Part shown: piece after piece, positions 41,036-48,622 of the stretch
Position numbering within the stretch: position 1 is the stretch's first letter
Layout of the letters: every line of letters starts with the position of its first letter
From: a virus
Virus record (IMG/VR): IMGVR_UViG_3300009130_001466
Location: 48,802 to 112,801 of that record
Length of the DNA stretch: 64,000 nt
Direction: 5' to 3' (one strand)
Program-made: the position numbers and the translations under genes
The notes under the pieces: model-generated
The model's input: the letters and a program-made list of their open reading frames with translations, nothing else
Database searches by the model: none
What the model was told of the DNA's origin: nothing

Positions 41036-41377
41036 ATGAAGAAAATAACCTTATCACTACACCGCAGCGAAGATGAACCTTTTGTTCAGAAATGGGAGGT
41101 CGCTCGCAAATGTGTTTTTGCTGTTCGGCTGAACGTAGAGCATATCGAATATCCACATATTCCGTCAAAGCTTGCTGAGCTTTTGTTTCACGTTACTAAC
41201 GCGCCGACCGAGCTTATCACTAAAACACACGAAAAAATTCTTTTGGCTCTGTGGGAAAACTGCTCGGACAAGAGAACCTTTCACTCTACAAGTGTCGGAG
41301 ATGTCGTTAAGATCTGTGATTGTAACGGACACCCAACAACTTTAATGTGCAAATCAGTTGGATGGGAGGAGCTATAA
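41036..41377 (+). CDS. Cassette protein
   Basis: 113 residues, Cys/His-containing helical protein (KWEVARKCVFAVRLNVEHI; CSDKRTFHSTSVGDVVKIC). Unknown. First of a three-gene unit; its end overlaps the next start. Confidence 0.6.
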   Translation: MKKITLSLHRSEDEPFVQKWEVARKCVFAVRLNVEHIEYPHIPSKLAELLFHVTNAPTELITKTHEKILLALWENCSDKRTFHSTSVGDVVKICDCNGHPTTLMCKSVGWEEL

Positions 41378-41556
41378 TGACAATCGATCAAATAAATTCA
41401 TACTGCTACGAACATTACGAAGACGGCGGCGATATTGTAGTAGAGTGCATGGAAGATGAAGAGAAGCTCAAACGTTTTGAAACTTTGGAAGACCTCAGAC
41501 AATACATTGAGATACGCCAAGAGCATCGCCGAGAAATTGAATCAACCATTTGGTAA
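41377..41556 (+). CDS. Small acidic protein
   Basis: 59 residues from the ATG at 41377, which overlaps the previous stop and follows GGGAGGAG. Acidic helices (EDGGDIVVECMEDEEKLKRF). Unknown. Confidence 0.6.
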   Translation: MTIDQINSYCYEHYEDGGDIVVECMEDEEKLKRFETLEDLRQYIEIRQEHRREIESTIW

Positions 41557-41557
41557 T

Positions 41558-41905
41558 ATGAAAGTAAGAGTATACAGAAACCTGCACAAAAAATGTTTTT
41601 CGGTTCAAGAGAAGACAGAAAAAGGCTGGCGAGTCAAACGCCACGCCACTTCTATCGTGCTTAAAAACGCCTCGTTTCGTGTTTCTGAAGCTGGACGCAA
41701 AAGAGTGTTAAAAGAAAAAAGAAAAAATGTTCACGCTTTTATAGAGGGCTATGAAATAAAAAACAGCACACAAAAACACAAGTGCGAAGTTTGTGTTAGC
41801 TACAATCCTTACAAGTGTGACCACTTTGAAACTAACTCCCACGATCCAGTTTTTTTTGCTCGACTCGCTCATGTTAATCTCTCAGGGTGCAAAATCCATA
41901 AGTAG
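41558..41905 (+). CDS. Conserved-looking phage protein with Cys/His cluster
   Basis: 115 residues from the ATG at 41558. Begins VRVYRNLHKKCFSVQ and contains SFRVSEAGRKRVL-KKNVHAFIEGY, a pattern seen in small phage proteins of unknown role; then CEVC-x8-CDHFE, a possible metal site. Third gene of the unit starting at 41036. Confidence 0.6.
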   Translation: MKVRVYRNLHKKCFSVQEKTEKGWRVKRHATSIVLKNASFRVSEAGRKRVLKEKRKNVHAFIEGYEIKNSTQKHKCEVCVSYNPYKCDHFETNSHDPVFFARLAHVNLSGCKIHK

Positions 41906-41975
41906 TTGATATTCAACGACTTACGCGGCCGCGGCCGCCCCCGCGTCGTAAGTCCTTGATATTCAACGACTTACG
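41897..41975 (+). repeat. Composite palindrome R8
   Basis: Left hairpin overlaps the preceding stop region; centre CGGCCGCGGCCG is a perfect palindrome; right hairpin CGTAAGT/ACTTACG. Confidence 0.85.
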
Positions 41976-42051
41976 CAACTTTGACTGCTCTGGGGCTCAA
42001 GTTCCGTGCCAACTTTTTTTCTAATTATTTTTTTATTTTTTTGGTAAACGC

Positions 42052-42080
42052 TTGACACCACATTGATTTTCTCATATGAT
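42052..42080 (+). promoter_or_regulatory. Class I promoter with leader
   Basis: TTGACA, 17 bases, TATGAT; about 43 bases of AU-rich leader before the ATG at 42124. Confidence 0.55.
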
Positions 42081-42123
42081 GTAATCTCACAATTAAATAA
42101 TAATACTATATAAAGTTAATACT

Positions 42124-42924
42124 ATGAACATCGAAAATACACACCCTGCAAATCAAGAACTCCTTCGCCTTAACGTGTGCGAATCAAAACAGTGCGACTT
42201 CTCTAAGGTTCAAGCTGTCTCTACTCCCGACGCTTCTGATCGTTGGACTCCTATCGCTCACGATGCTTTGGTTGGTCAATTCCGCGAGTCTATCGGCAAC
42301 ACTGATCTTGAGATCGTGAATGAGCATCACGCGTTGCACCGCTATGGTCAACGCTACTTTGGCTTGTTCCAAGTCAAGGGCGTAGGTCGCAAGCATGGCG
42401 ATGACGTTGGCACTGTTATGTGTCTTCGCAATTCTCACGATAAGGCTTTCCGCGCTGGCATCTCTGCTGGTGATGCGCCTTTCGTTTGCTCCAACTTGAT
42501 CTTCTCTAACGAGATCGTGCTTGGTCGCCGCCATACTACTCACATCATGCGCGACTTACCGCAAATCATTTCACGTGCGATTGGTCAACTTATGGAGTCT
42601 TGGATTACTACGGACAACCGCATTGACTCCTACAAGTCAACCGAGATTGATGATCGTGTGGCTCACGACTTAATCCTGCGCGGCTTTCAAGCTGGCGCGT
42701 GTGGCAAGACGCAAATTGCTGACATCTTCACACAGTGGCACAAGCCCGAACATGAGAACTTTGAGGGTCGCGACCTTTGGAGTCTTCAAAACGCCTTCAC
42801 GAACGTGTGGAGGGGCAACACGCTCAACACGGCGAACCGCTCAAGCTCGCTCTACTCCGTGCTTGACACCTTCGCGGCTCACGCCAAACCAGTTGAGGGC
42901 GAATTAGTTCTCAACGCTTCCTAA
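42124..42924 (+). CDS. DUF932-like protein
   Basis: 266 residues. LRNSHDKAFRAGISAGDAPF with CSNLIFSNE is the core of DUF932/phage-plasmid-like proteins; function unknown. It is less AT-rich than its neighbours, suggesting high expression, and is the largest cassette gene. It has its own promoter with leader and a good terminator. Confidence 0.6.
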   Translation: MNIENTHPANQELLRLNVCESKQCDFSKVQAVSTPDASDRWTPIAHDALVGQFRESIGNTDLEIVNEHHALHRYGQRYFGLFQVKGVGRKHGDDVGTVMCLRNSHDKAFRAGISAGDAPFVCSNLIFSNEIVLGRRHTTHIMRDLPQIISRAIGQLMESWITTDNRIDSYKSTEIDDRVAHDLILRGFQAGACGKTQIADIFTQWHKPEHENFEGRDLWSLQNAFTNVWRGNTLNTANRSSSLYSVLDTFAAHAKPVEGELVLNAS

Positions 42925-42932
42925 CGGCTCTC

Positions 42933-42960
42933 GCCTCACCCTTCGGGGTGGGGCTTTTCT
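42933..42960 (+). terminator. Intrinsic terminator
   Basis: GCCTCACCC-TTC-GGGGTGGGGC stem-loop followed by TTTTCTTTTT, just after the DUF932-like gene. Confidence 0.85.
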
Positions 42961-42976
42961 TTTTCTGCTTGACATT

Positions 42977-43055
42977 CGTAAGTGCTTGATAATCAACGAC
43001 TTACGCGGCCGCGGCCGCCCCCGCGTCGCAAGTCCTTGGTATTCAACGACTTACG
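42977..43055 (+). repeat. Composite palindrome R9
   Basis: Near-identical to R8: CGTAAGT hairpins around CGGCCGCGGCCGCCCCCGCG. It follows an independent intrinsic terminator. Confidence 0.85.
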
Positions 43056-43145
43056 CAACTTCTTTCACGCGCTGGTCGCTGAGCTTGTCAAGTCTTTTCT
43101 TTAGGTTTTTTTTGAAAAGTTTTTTTAATTTATTTTAAATATCGC

Positions 43146-43174
43146 TTGACTTGCGCGACAAATTCTCAGATAAT
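43146..43174 (+). promoter_or_regulatory. Class I promoter
   Basis: TTGACT, 17 bases, GATAAT, six bases to the ATG at 43181. Confidence 0.65.
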
Positions 43175-43180
43175 GCTTTT

Positions 43181-43888
43181 ATGACTAAACTACTAAACAA
43201 CGGAAACTCGAAAACAATCAAAGGCGAAAAACTTGGATGGACTACTTTTGGTCTACACCTTGCGCCTTTTAACTTGGCTGGCAAAAATGTTTGCGCCCAT
43301 GCTTCGGCTGGATGCGCTGCTGCTTGTCTCAACACTGCTGGACGCGGCGCGATGTCGAATGTGCAAAAATCTCGCATTGCAAAAACACAAAAATTCTTTG
43401 CCGATAAAAATGCTTTCGTATGGCAACTTGCTAAAGAGATTAGCAACGCTGTTAAACTTTCCGCAAAAAAAGACATGAAGCCATGCTTTCGTCTCAATCT
43501 TACAAGCGATCTGCCTTGGGAAAACATAAAAGTTGAATCGCACGGAAAAAAGCTTTCGCTTATGGAGATGTATCCCGATGTGCAGTTTTACGATTATACC
43601 AAGTCTTTTCCGCGTATGCAAAAATATCTAAAAGGTGAAATGCCAAGCAACTATCATCTTACCTTTTCGCGTAGTGAATGTAATGACAACTTAGTTGACT
43701 TGGTTCTCAAGCTTGGCGGAAATGTCGCGGCAGTCTTTCGCAATGAGTTTCCTAAGTCTTGGAAGTCTGTGGAAGTTGTCAACGGTGACGAAACAGACTT
43801 GCGTTTTTTAGATGCGCAAAATAAAATTGTTGGACTTGTGCAAAAAGGACTTGCCAAGAAGGACGAAACAGGCTTTGTTATAGGCTAG
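43181..43888 (+). CDS. GP88-family-like protein
   Basis: 235 residues from the ATG at 43181 (leaderless geometry). Begins LLNNGNSKT and continues FNLAGKNVCAHASAGCAAACL, then LNLTSDLPWENI, VQFYDYTKS, matching the phage gene-product-88 family, which carries a conserved Cys cluster and an N-terminal NGNSK. Function unknown. Followed by small overlapping genes. Confidence 0.6.
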   Translation: MTKLLNNGNSKTIKGEKLGWTTFGLHLAPFNLAGKNVCAHASAGCAAACLNTAGRGAMSNVQKSRIAKTQKFFADKNAFVWQLAKEISNAVKLSAKKDMKPCFRLNLTSDLPWENIKVESHGKKLSLMEMYPDVQFYDYTKSFPRMQKYLKGEMPSNYHLTFSRSECNDNLVDLVLKLGGNVAAVFRNEFPKSWKSVEVVNGDETDLRFLDAQNKIVGLVQKGLAKKDETGFVIG

Positions 43889-43891
43889 TAA

Positions 43892-43954
43892 ATGATAATA
43901 ATTCTAACCCTCTTAATCTTCTTAATGATAACACTCAACCATGAATCCTACTGA
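43892..43954 (+). CDS. Possible 20-residue membrane peptide
   Basis: MIIILTLLIFLMITLN then HESY; entirely hydrophobic, starts four bases after the GP88-like stop and overlaps the next start. Could be chance. Confidence 0.25.
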   Translation: MIIILTLLIFLMITLNHESY

Positions 43955-44147
43955 ACGATATAATCTAATCAAAAAAATCTGTGAAAGCAAAAATCAAATC
44001 AACTCGCACGGGCAACTGCCCACGACCGAAACCGACTTGCAAGACGAATTCTTACGCTTCCAAACTAGCGTCGAACCTCTTGCAACTAAACAAGACTCAA
44101 GGCTATGGCAAAAAAGTTTCTTCCAAAACTTAGTCTTCGGCAGTTAG
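43941..44147 (+). CDS. Small cassette protein
   Basis: 68 residues, mixed charge (NPTERYNLIKKICESKNQI). Unknown. Last 43 bases overlap the next gene in another frame. Confidence 0.45.
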   Translation: MNPTERYNLIKKICESKNQINSHGQLPTTETDLQDEFLRFQTSVEPLATKQDSRLWQKSFFQNLVFGS

Positions 44148-44248
44148 AAAAAACCGTTAGGAAAGGGTTAGGCTTAATGCCTTCCCGCCCCTTTCGCGAC
44201 CGCTCGAAATACAACCGCAAAAACAAACACAAAAAAACGTTAGACTAA
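44105..44248 (+). CDS. Small very basic protein
   Basis: 47 residues, about one third Lys/Arg (KKFLPKLSLRQLEKTVRKG; RDRSKYNRKNKHKK). Possibly nucleic-acid or ribosome binding. It overlaps the previous gene, which lowers certainty. Confidence 0.45.
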   Translation: MAKKFLPKLSLRQLEKTVRKGLGLMPSRPFRDRSKYNRKNKHKKTLD

Positions 44249-44249
44249 A

Positions 44250-44426
44250 ATGAACTACAGTAAAAAATTCGGCTTCTATAATCCTAAAACTAAAATTGCT
44301 CAAGTGTATGACGGCTCCAAGCGCACTCCAACTAATACCGTTGTAAATGGTAAGGTTGGCTTTAGCATACCAAAAATTTTTGTCGGTAAATGCTCGCGAG
44401 CGCAGTTTGATAAACTGATCTCATAA
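44250..44426 (+). CDS. Small basic protein
   Basis: 58 residues (KKFGFYNPKTKIAQVYDGS ... GKCSRAQFDKLIS). Two bases after the preceding gene; stop lies in the first hairpin of R10. Confidence 0.5.
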   Translation: MNYSKKFGFYNPKTKIAQVYDGSKRTPTNTVVNGKVGFSIPKIFVGKCSRAQFDKLIS

Positions 44427-44544
44427 GCGCTTGAGCTTCAACGACTTAGGGATCGGCTAGAATTCCCTAAGTCGCTGGTAGTCAACGACTTACGCGGCGG
44501 GGGCCGCCCCCGCGTCGTAAGTGCTTGATATAGAACGACTTACG
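44421..44544 (+). repeat. Composite palindrome R10 with an extra hairpin
   Basis: Three TAAGT/ACTTA hairpins in tandem, the last two flanking GGCGGGGGCCGCCCCCGCG. Longest member of the family. Confidence 0.85.
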
Positions 44545-44590
44545 CAACTTGCTCGCAGGAGACAGAGCGGGCTTTTTTTAAAAATAATAG

Positions 44591-44618
44591 TTGACAGAAC
44601 CATTTTTTTCGTTAGACT
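44591..44618 (+). promoter_or_regulatory. Class I promoter
   Basis: TTGACA, 16 bases, TAGACT, six bases to the ATG at 44625. Confidence 0.65.
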
Positions 44619-44624
44619 GTAGTC

Positions 44625-44819
44625 ATGATAATCAAAAAAGATGACCTCCTCCGCCCCACTCGCAACCACGCTCGCACCGTCAAGGTAATGTTTACCTACT
44701 CTTGTGGGAAACTCGCCATGATCTACTGCCCTACTGTTGGGCGTGGCGATGTCAGGCACATCGACCTCTACGAAGGTTGGGCTATCGAGCGTGACGGGAA
44801 TCACGTCGGGACTGTGTAA
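44625..44819 (+). CDS. Small cassette protein
   Basis: 64 residues, beta-rich (ARTVKVMFTYSCGKLAMIYC). Unknown; its stop is inside palindrome R11. Last gene of the plus-strand array. Confidence 0.6.
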   Translation: MIIKKDDLLRPTRNHARTVKVMFTYSCGKLAMIYCPTVGRGDVRHIDLYEGWAIERDGNHVGTV

Positions 44820-44892
44820 GTCCTTGCTAGCCAACGACTTGTGGGGCGGGGGCCGCCCGCGACGCGCAACTCCTTGATATACAACAACTTAC
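44815..44892 (+). repeat. Composite palindrome R11
   Basis: Two hairpins with G/C centre (GGGGCGGGGGCCGCCCGCG); end of the array. Confidence 0.8.
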
Positions 44893-44925
44893 AAAACTTC
44901 AGTCTCAATATAGTCTCATTTAATT

Positions 44926-45023
44926 TTTTTGGTTTGGTATATTATTAAGTCTTTATTTGGTTTGGTATAGATTCCCACTCATATTTGGTATAATACAAAT
45001 TGTCAAGCTTATTTGGTTACTAT
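44926..45023 (+). repeat. Iteron-like direct repeats
   Basis: Copies of ATTTGGTTTGGTATA or shortened ATTTGGTATA near 44929, 44955, 44981 and 45009 in an AT-rich, gene-free stretch at the strand switch. Could be binding sites for a replication or regulatory protein. Confidence 0.45.
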
Positions 45024-45035
45024 ATAATTCGGCAC

Positions 45036-45068
45036 GAAAAAGCCGCCACTCCCGAAGGAATGACGGCT
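45036..45068 (-). terminator. Intrinsic terminator of the RuvB-like gene
   Basis: On the minus strand AGCCGTCA-loop-TGGCGGCT followed by TTTTT. Confidence 0.75.
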
Positions 45069-45092
45069 CAACACACAACACGCTATGAAATA

Positions 45093-46025
45093 CTACATAT
45101 CTTTTAATATGTTTACACCTTTGCCGCTTATCTCACGCTGACCATTGATCTTCATTAGACCACGCTTGAGAAGATAGAGTTCTGCTTCTTTCTGGATTGC
45201 TGTGCGACTCATACCTGTAACGGCTGAGAGCATCTGAAGTGAGCAGTTGCCACGCTCCTTGAGGATGCTGAGAATCTCAAGCTCAATGTTGGACAACCCA
45301 AGAGGCTTGATACCCAAGGTGTGAGACATCTTCTCCCAATCCTTTTTGGAATAGTCCTTGTTATTCACAGACTCGCAGTAGAGCATGATCTCTTTGGAAC
45401 GCTTGACTGCTGAACGAGCGTTGCCCCTTGTAGTCTCAGCAATCTCTGTGAGAATCCCATCCTCAAACTCAATCTCGCCACAAACCAAATCAATAATTTC
45501 AGATAGCTCGTCAACTGTATAAGGCTTGAAGTCTACGATAGTGAGGCGATCCTTGAAGGGAGCAAACAACTTATCCATCTCAGTAGTAGCGAAGATGAAA
45601 TTTTGTTGGGCAAAATCAAAAGCAAAAATCTGTTCGCCATGATGATACTCTTTGAAGTTGCTCTTCTCTGTGTTGAATACAGTAAGGAAGGCGTTAACCA
45701 AATCCTTGGGAAGCATGTGCGCCTCGTCCAATAGGATGGTAATCTCGTTGTGCATCACAATGGGCAAGAAGATTTGCTCAAAGAAAGCATTAGCATTTTT
45801 AATAGTGGAGCAGTTGATCTCAAGGAATGGACGTTGACTGCCATCCTTGTTCTTGAGATTGGAAGCATACTCCTTAGCGAACTCAGTCTTACCCAAGCCC
45901 TTTGCCCCACTCAACATAAGAAATGGTGCGACTCCAGTAGAATTTTGTGCTTTAGCGTAAAAGGAAAGCTGACGCTTTACCTCGTCTTGACCGATTAGGT
46001 TTTTGAACATAGTTTTAGTAATCAT
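45093..46025 (-). CDS. RuvB-like AAA+ ATPase
   Basis: 310 residues. IGQDEVKRQL start, Walker A SGAKGLGKTE (39-48), Walker B ITILLDEAH (95-103), sensor-1 FIFATTE, arginine-containing GNARSAVKRS sensor-2 region, and C-terminal winged helix (GLSNIELEILSILKERG; TAIQKEAELYLLKRGLM). This is the layout of RuvB, the Holliday junction branch-migration motor; RuvA and RuvC were not seen. A clamp-loader-like role is an alternative. Class I promoter nine bases upstream. Confidence 0.75.
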   Translation of the reverse strand: MITKTMFKNLIGQDEVKRQLSFYAKAQNSTGVAPFLMLSGAKGLGKTEFAKEYASNLKNKDGSQRPFLEINCSTIKNANAFFEQIFLPIVMHNEITILLDEAHMLPKDLVNAFLTVFNTEKSNFKEYHHGEQIFAFDFAQQNFIFATTEMDKLFAPFKDRLTIVDFKPYTVDELSEIIDLVCGEIEFEDGILTEIAETTRGNARSAVKRSKEIMLYCESVNNKDYSKKDWEKMSHTLGIKPLGLSNIELEILSILKERGNCSLQMLSAVTGMSRTAIQKEAELYLLKRGLMKINGQREISGKGVNILKDM

Positions 46026-46034
46026 AGGACTTTC

Positions 46035-46062
46035 AGTATGTGGATTTTTGTGGTTGTGTCAA
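46035..46062 (-). promoter_or_regulatory. Class I promoter (minus)
   Basis: TTGACA, 16 bases, CATACT, nine bases to the ATG at 46025. Confidence 0.6.
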
Positions 46063-46113
46063 TCCTTTTGTGCAAAGTTTTTTAAAATTAGTTTCTCTGT
46101 GTTTCCCATGATA

Positions 46114-46368
46114 TTACTTATGTAGAGTGAATGAGATTTTTTGTTCGGCTTCTGGCTCTGGGGCTACTGTTGATACAGGAGCAGGTACAGTGTCCTCAAT
46201 TGATGCACCCATACGCTCAAGCCACACACGACTTACTGGAATACCTGTTGCTGAACCGCAAAACTTTTCTAGTTCGGTTAAGGTGATGTTGACGAAGGAA
46301 GTTGCACCCTTCTTGCGACCACTACCTGTCTTACGAGGAGTGCCATCTTTGTTTAATGTTTTTTTCAT
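46114..46368 (-). CDS. Small basic protein, possible DNA binding
   Basis: 84 residues. KDGTPRKTGSGRKKGATSF is AT-hook-like, followed by a helical NITLTELEKFC segment and a Pro-rich acidic tail. Unknown. Own class I promoter ten bases upstream. Confidence 0.5.
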   Translation of the reverse strand: MKKTLNKDGTPRKTGSGRKKGATSFVNITLTELEKFCGSATGIPVSRVWLERMGASIEDTVPAPVSTVAPEPEAEQKISFTLHK

Positions 46369-46378
46369 GATGTAAACC

Positions 46379-46406
46379 AGTATGTCTTAATATTCCAATA
46401 TGTCAA
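46379..46406 (-). promoter_or_regulatory. Class I promoter (minus)
   Basis: TTGACA, 16 bases, CATACT, ten bases to the ATG at 46368. Confidence 0.6.
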
Positions 46407-46547
46407 ACATAATTTAAATAAATTTAAAAAAACTTAGGCAGGAATCATATTGGGATCGGGACACTATTCTAGAACTAGCTGATTCGTCTGTCGTTTAATT
46501 TGTGCCGACCGAGCGACGCACAAAACCTAAGCTAAATTTTTGTTTGA

Positions 46548-46709
46548 TTACTTTTGCTGAAGAAATGGTTGCATGGCTCTAGCTTGCTCAATCATAGCCT
46601 CACCAAATTTTTCGTGCGATTCTGGGTCTTGCTCATTCAGTTCTTGCAACGCTCCCAGTAATCGAAAGGTTTTTTCTGTTAGGTTGTCGATGGGTGTTTT
46701 AGTTTCCAT
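46548..46709 (-). CDS. Small protein
   Basis: 53 residues, helical and acidic (DNLTEKTFRLLGALQELNEQ). The ATG overlaps the upstream stop (TAATG). Unknown. Confidence 0.5.
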   Translation of the reverse strand: METKTPIDNLTEKTFRLLGALQELNEQDPESHEKFGEAMIEQARAMQPFLQQK

Positions 46710-46957
46710 TATGTAAATTTATCGTGATGATGTTTTTTTAGTATATCTATTAAGATGTTTATTTTTTTGTTTTGTATTTTTATTTGCTCCTCCACAGACT
46801 CAGTTAATCGTTCTTGTTTTTCTATGCGGTTTTCCAACTCTATAATATCAGAACCTAAGCAATAAAATGATGCGATTAAAAGACCTGCCAATATTCCCAC
46901 AACTATAATCGAAAAAGTTTTTGGCTTTGGTTTGTGGGGGTCAATATTTGGCTTCAT
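46709..46957 (-). CDS. Small membrane protein with coiled coil
   Basis: 82 residues: one transmembrane helix (about 16-36, SIIVVGILAGLLIASFYCLG) then a coiled coil (IIELENRIEKQERLTESVEE). Bitopic topology like Rz-type inner-membrane spanins or superinfection proteins; no specific call. Confidence 0.5.
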   Translation of the reverse strand: MKPNIDPHKPKPKTFSIIVVGILAGLLIASFYCLGSDIIELENRIEKQERLTESVEEQIKIQNKKINILIDILKKHHHDKFT

Positions 46958-46959
46958 AA

Positions 46960-47175
46960 TTATTTGGCGACAGATTCTATATTGATACCATTATTCATGA
47001 GGTCTTGTTCAGTTGTAATGTCATGCCCCTCATCTTTAAATAATTTAAAAATATCTTCCATGCTTTCAAATTCGGCGGGTTCATTGTTATTCTCTACATC
47101 CAGTAGATACTCTTTCCCATCTGGGAATTTGTCTCTCTGGCTTCCTTGTATATTTCTAAAGATTCTGAGTTTCAT
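46960..47175 (-). CDS. Small acidic protein
   Basis: 71 residues, beta start (LRIFRNIQGSQRDKF) and acidic helices. Unknown. In the operon from 47367. Confidence 0.5.
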   Translation of the reverse strand: MKLRIFRNIQGSQRDKFPDGKEYLLDVENNNEPAEFESMEDIFKLFKDEGHDITTEQDLMNNGINIESVAK

Positions 47176-47178
47176 TGT

Positions 47179-47367
47179 TTACTTTGCCTCCTTGCTAAAA
47201 TCATATTTTATGCCATTAATGAGGTCGTCCATCAAGAAAGATGAGACAATGGCACAGGCATCTGCCTCTCCGTAGTCGCGATCTTTGGCATAGTCTGCCG
47301 CATGTTCATTTAACTCTTGTGCCATATTTTTTAAATATTTAATTAATTCCCTTTTCTTGATTTTCAT
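47179..47367 (-). CDS. Small protein, leaderless start
   Basis: 62 residues from the ATG at 47367, exactly six bases after a strong class I promoter; a longer start upstream is rejected. Helical, charged. Unknown. Confidence 0.6.
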   Translation of the reverse strand: MKIKKRELIKYLKNMAQELNEHAADYAKDRDYGEADACAIVSSFLMDDLINGIKYDFSKEAK

Positions 47368-47373
47368 AGTAGT

Positions 47374-47402
47374 AGTATATTTGAAGTTGGCGCAAATGTC
47401 AA
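47374..47402 (-). promoter_or_regulatory. Class I promoter (minus)
   Basis: TTGACA, 17 bases, TATACT, six bases to the ATG at 47367. Confidence 0.7.
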
Positions 47403-47449
47403 GCAATATTTGGATTTTTTTTGATTCCCAGTGGAATTTTTATTTCTCT

Positions 47450-47690
47450 AGTGTAATATGATATGTCAACGTGCGAAGGGTCGCACAATAATCCGCCCAA
47501 TTTTTTTAAATTTTTTTAAATTCTGCTTTAAGGAAAACCTAGTAGTAGTCTCGAAACAACCAATAAAATTGTTTTGTAAACTTAACAAGCACTCGATTTA
47601 AACCAAGACAGTCAAGCAGTATATTTGGTCGAGTTATAATTCGGCAACAGATCCTATTGAAATTACGATTTCACCATAGGAATTTTTTGT
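47450..47690 (+). ncRNA. Possible small transcript in a gene-free 330-base region
   Basis: No convincing gene between 47403 and 47737. On the plus strand: AGTGTAAT (47450-47457), hairpin GTGCGA-AGGG-TCGCAC (47471-47486), and a terminator-like CCTAT-GAAAT/ATTTC-ATAGG followed by T6 (47653-47687). A tiny 18-codon frame also starts at 47463. Weak evidence. Confidence 0.25.
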
Positions 47691-47736
47691 TTATGGCTAT
47701 AATGCGATATTTGAAATAATTTCTATTCCCACCAGA

Positions 47737-47964
47737 TTAGTTTAGATTGTTGTTTTTTTGTTTTAATCCTTCTACTTTCAGCCAAAAGTTATAGTGAAAT
47801 GCACTAGCCATTGTTGGAATGAAAAAGAACGTGTCGTACGCTATGCCGCCTACGCAGTAGGCTAGACGCACAGCGGTAATAAAAACCCCATAGAATGGAG
47901 TAATAATTGCGCCTATGATAAAGCATAGTACCATGCCTAAATAATATTGTGTTTTTGTCGTCAT
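47737..47964 (-). CDS. Small membrane protein
   Basis: 75 residues, two hydrophobic segments (MVLCFIIGAIITPFYGVFIT; YDTFFFIPTMASAF). Envelope-located; unknown. Confidence 0.5.
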   Translation of the reverse strand: MTTKTQYYLGMVLCFIIGAIITPFYGVFITAVRLAYCVGGIAYDTFFFIPTMASAFHYNFWLKVEGLKQKNNNLN

Positions 47965-48260
47965 ATTTTAATCGAATAATATTTTTTGTTGTTTTATAGA
48001 GAGAAAAGGGAGAATACCCATCCCATCTTTTTAACCATTTTATATAATATAATTATCTTTCTCTTTTACTTATACTATATCCTTTATTCTATAAGGGTTG
48101 GGGAAGGATAGGAGGGTAGGGAAAGCGAGGGAATTTGGGGTGTAAAAGGGCTAAAGTAAGGGGTAAAAAGGGGTAAACGTACTGCAAACGCAAACAGAAT
48201 TTAAATAAATTTTAAAATAAAACATAATACGTTGTAGTTATAGTTTTTTGTAGTTTGTAA
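47965..48260. other. Gene-free G-rich/purine-rich stretch
   Basis: About 295 bases without a gene. Plus strand 48090-48178 is a purine tract with runs of G (GGG-TT-GGGG, later GGG-TA-GGG, GGGG repeats), unusual in this AT-rich genome and able to form a G-quadruplex or to be a strand-asymmetric signal. Confidence 0.4.
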
Positions 48261-48461
48261 TCAATTTGTTTTTTTTACTGCTCCATTTGCAACTATGCTC
48301 TGTAAATCGCCCTCAAGGTTATTATAAGCATAACAAGGGCTATGTTCACCTGCTTCCTCTCTAAAGAGTTCTAGGAGGTCTTGTGCCTCATTCTGGAGCA
48401 ATACTTTGTTGTCGATAGCTTTACGGATAATTCGGATTGCTTGTGTTTCGTATGCGTCCAT
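48261..48461 (-). CDS. Small protein
   Basis: 66 residues, helical (AYETQAIRIIRKAIDNKVLL; ELFREEAGEHSPCYAYNN). Unknown. Two bases after the preceding gene. Confidence 0.5.
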   Translation of the reverse strand: MDAYETQAIRIIRKAIDNKVLLQNEAQDLLELFREEAGEHSPCYAYNNLEGDLQSIVANGAVKKTN

Positions 48462-48463
48462 TA

Positions 48464-48619
48464 TTAGGAATTTGTTTCTGACTTTTTGAGAGCGTGATAC
48501 ATTACTTCTTCAGTTACTTCATCTTCAAACTCTGCGGCAGAAGATGGATCAATAGAATTGAGTTTTGCCAAAATCTTGACCAAGACTTGTTCTGATAGTG
48601 TTAGTTTTTCTAGTTTCAT
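48464..48619 (-). CDS. Small acidic protein
   Basis: 51 residues (LEKLTLSEQVLVKILAKLN ... SSAAEFEDEVTEEV). Unknown; tightly spaced in an operon with the macro-domain gene. Confidence 0.5.
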   Translation of the reverse strand: MKLEKLTLSEQVLVKILAKLNSIDPSSAAEFEDEVTEEVMYHALKKSETNS

Positions 48620-48622
48620 ATT

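Noticed and set aside
42184-42543. Minus-strand open frame opposite the DUF932-like gene
   Set aside because: Antisense shadow of a coding-biased plus-strand gene.
36278-44892. CRISPR array
   Set aside because: Repeats are palindromic, 80 bases long and separated by whole genes, with no cas genes and no regular short spacers.
36278-44892. Integron-type attC cassette array
   Set aside because: Cassettes look alike in layout, but the attC core sites (GTTRRRY and partner) are not present and no integrase was seen; kept only as an analogy.
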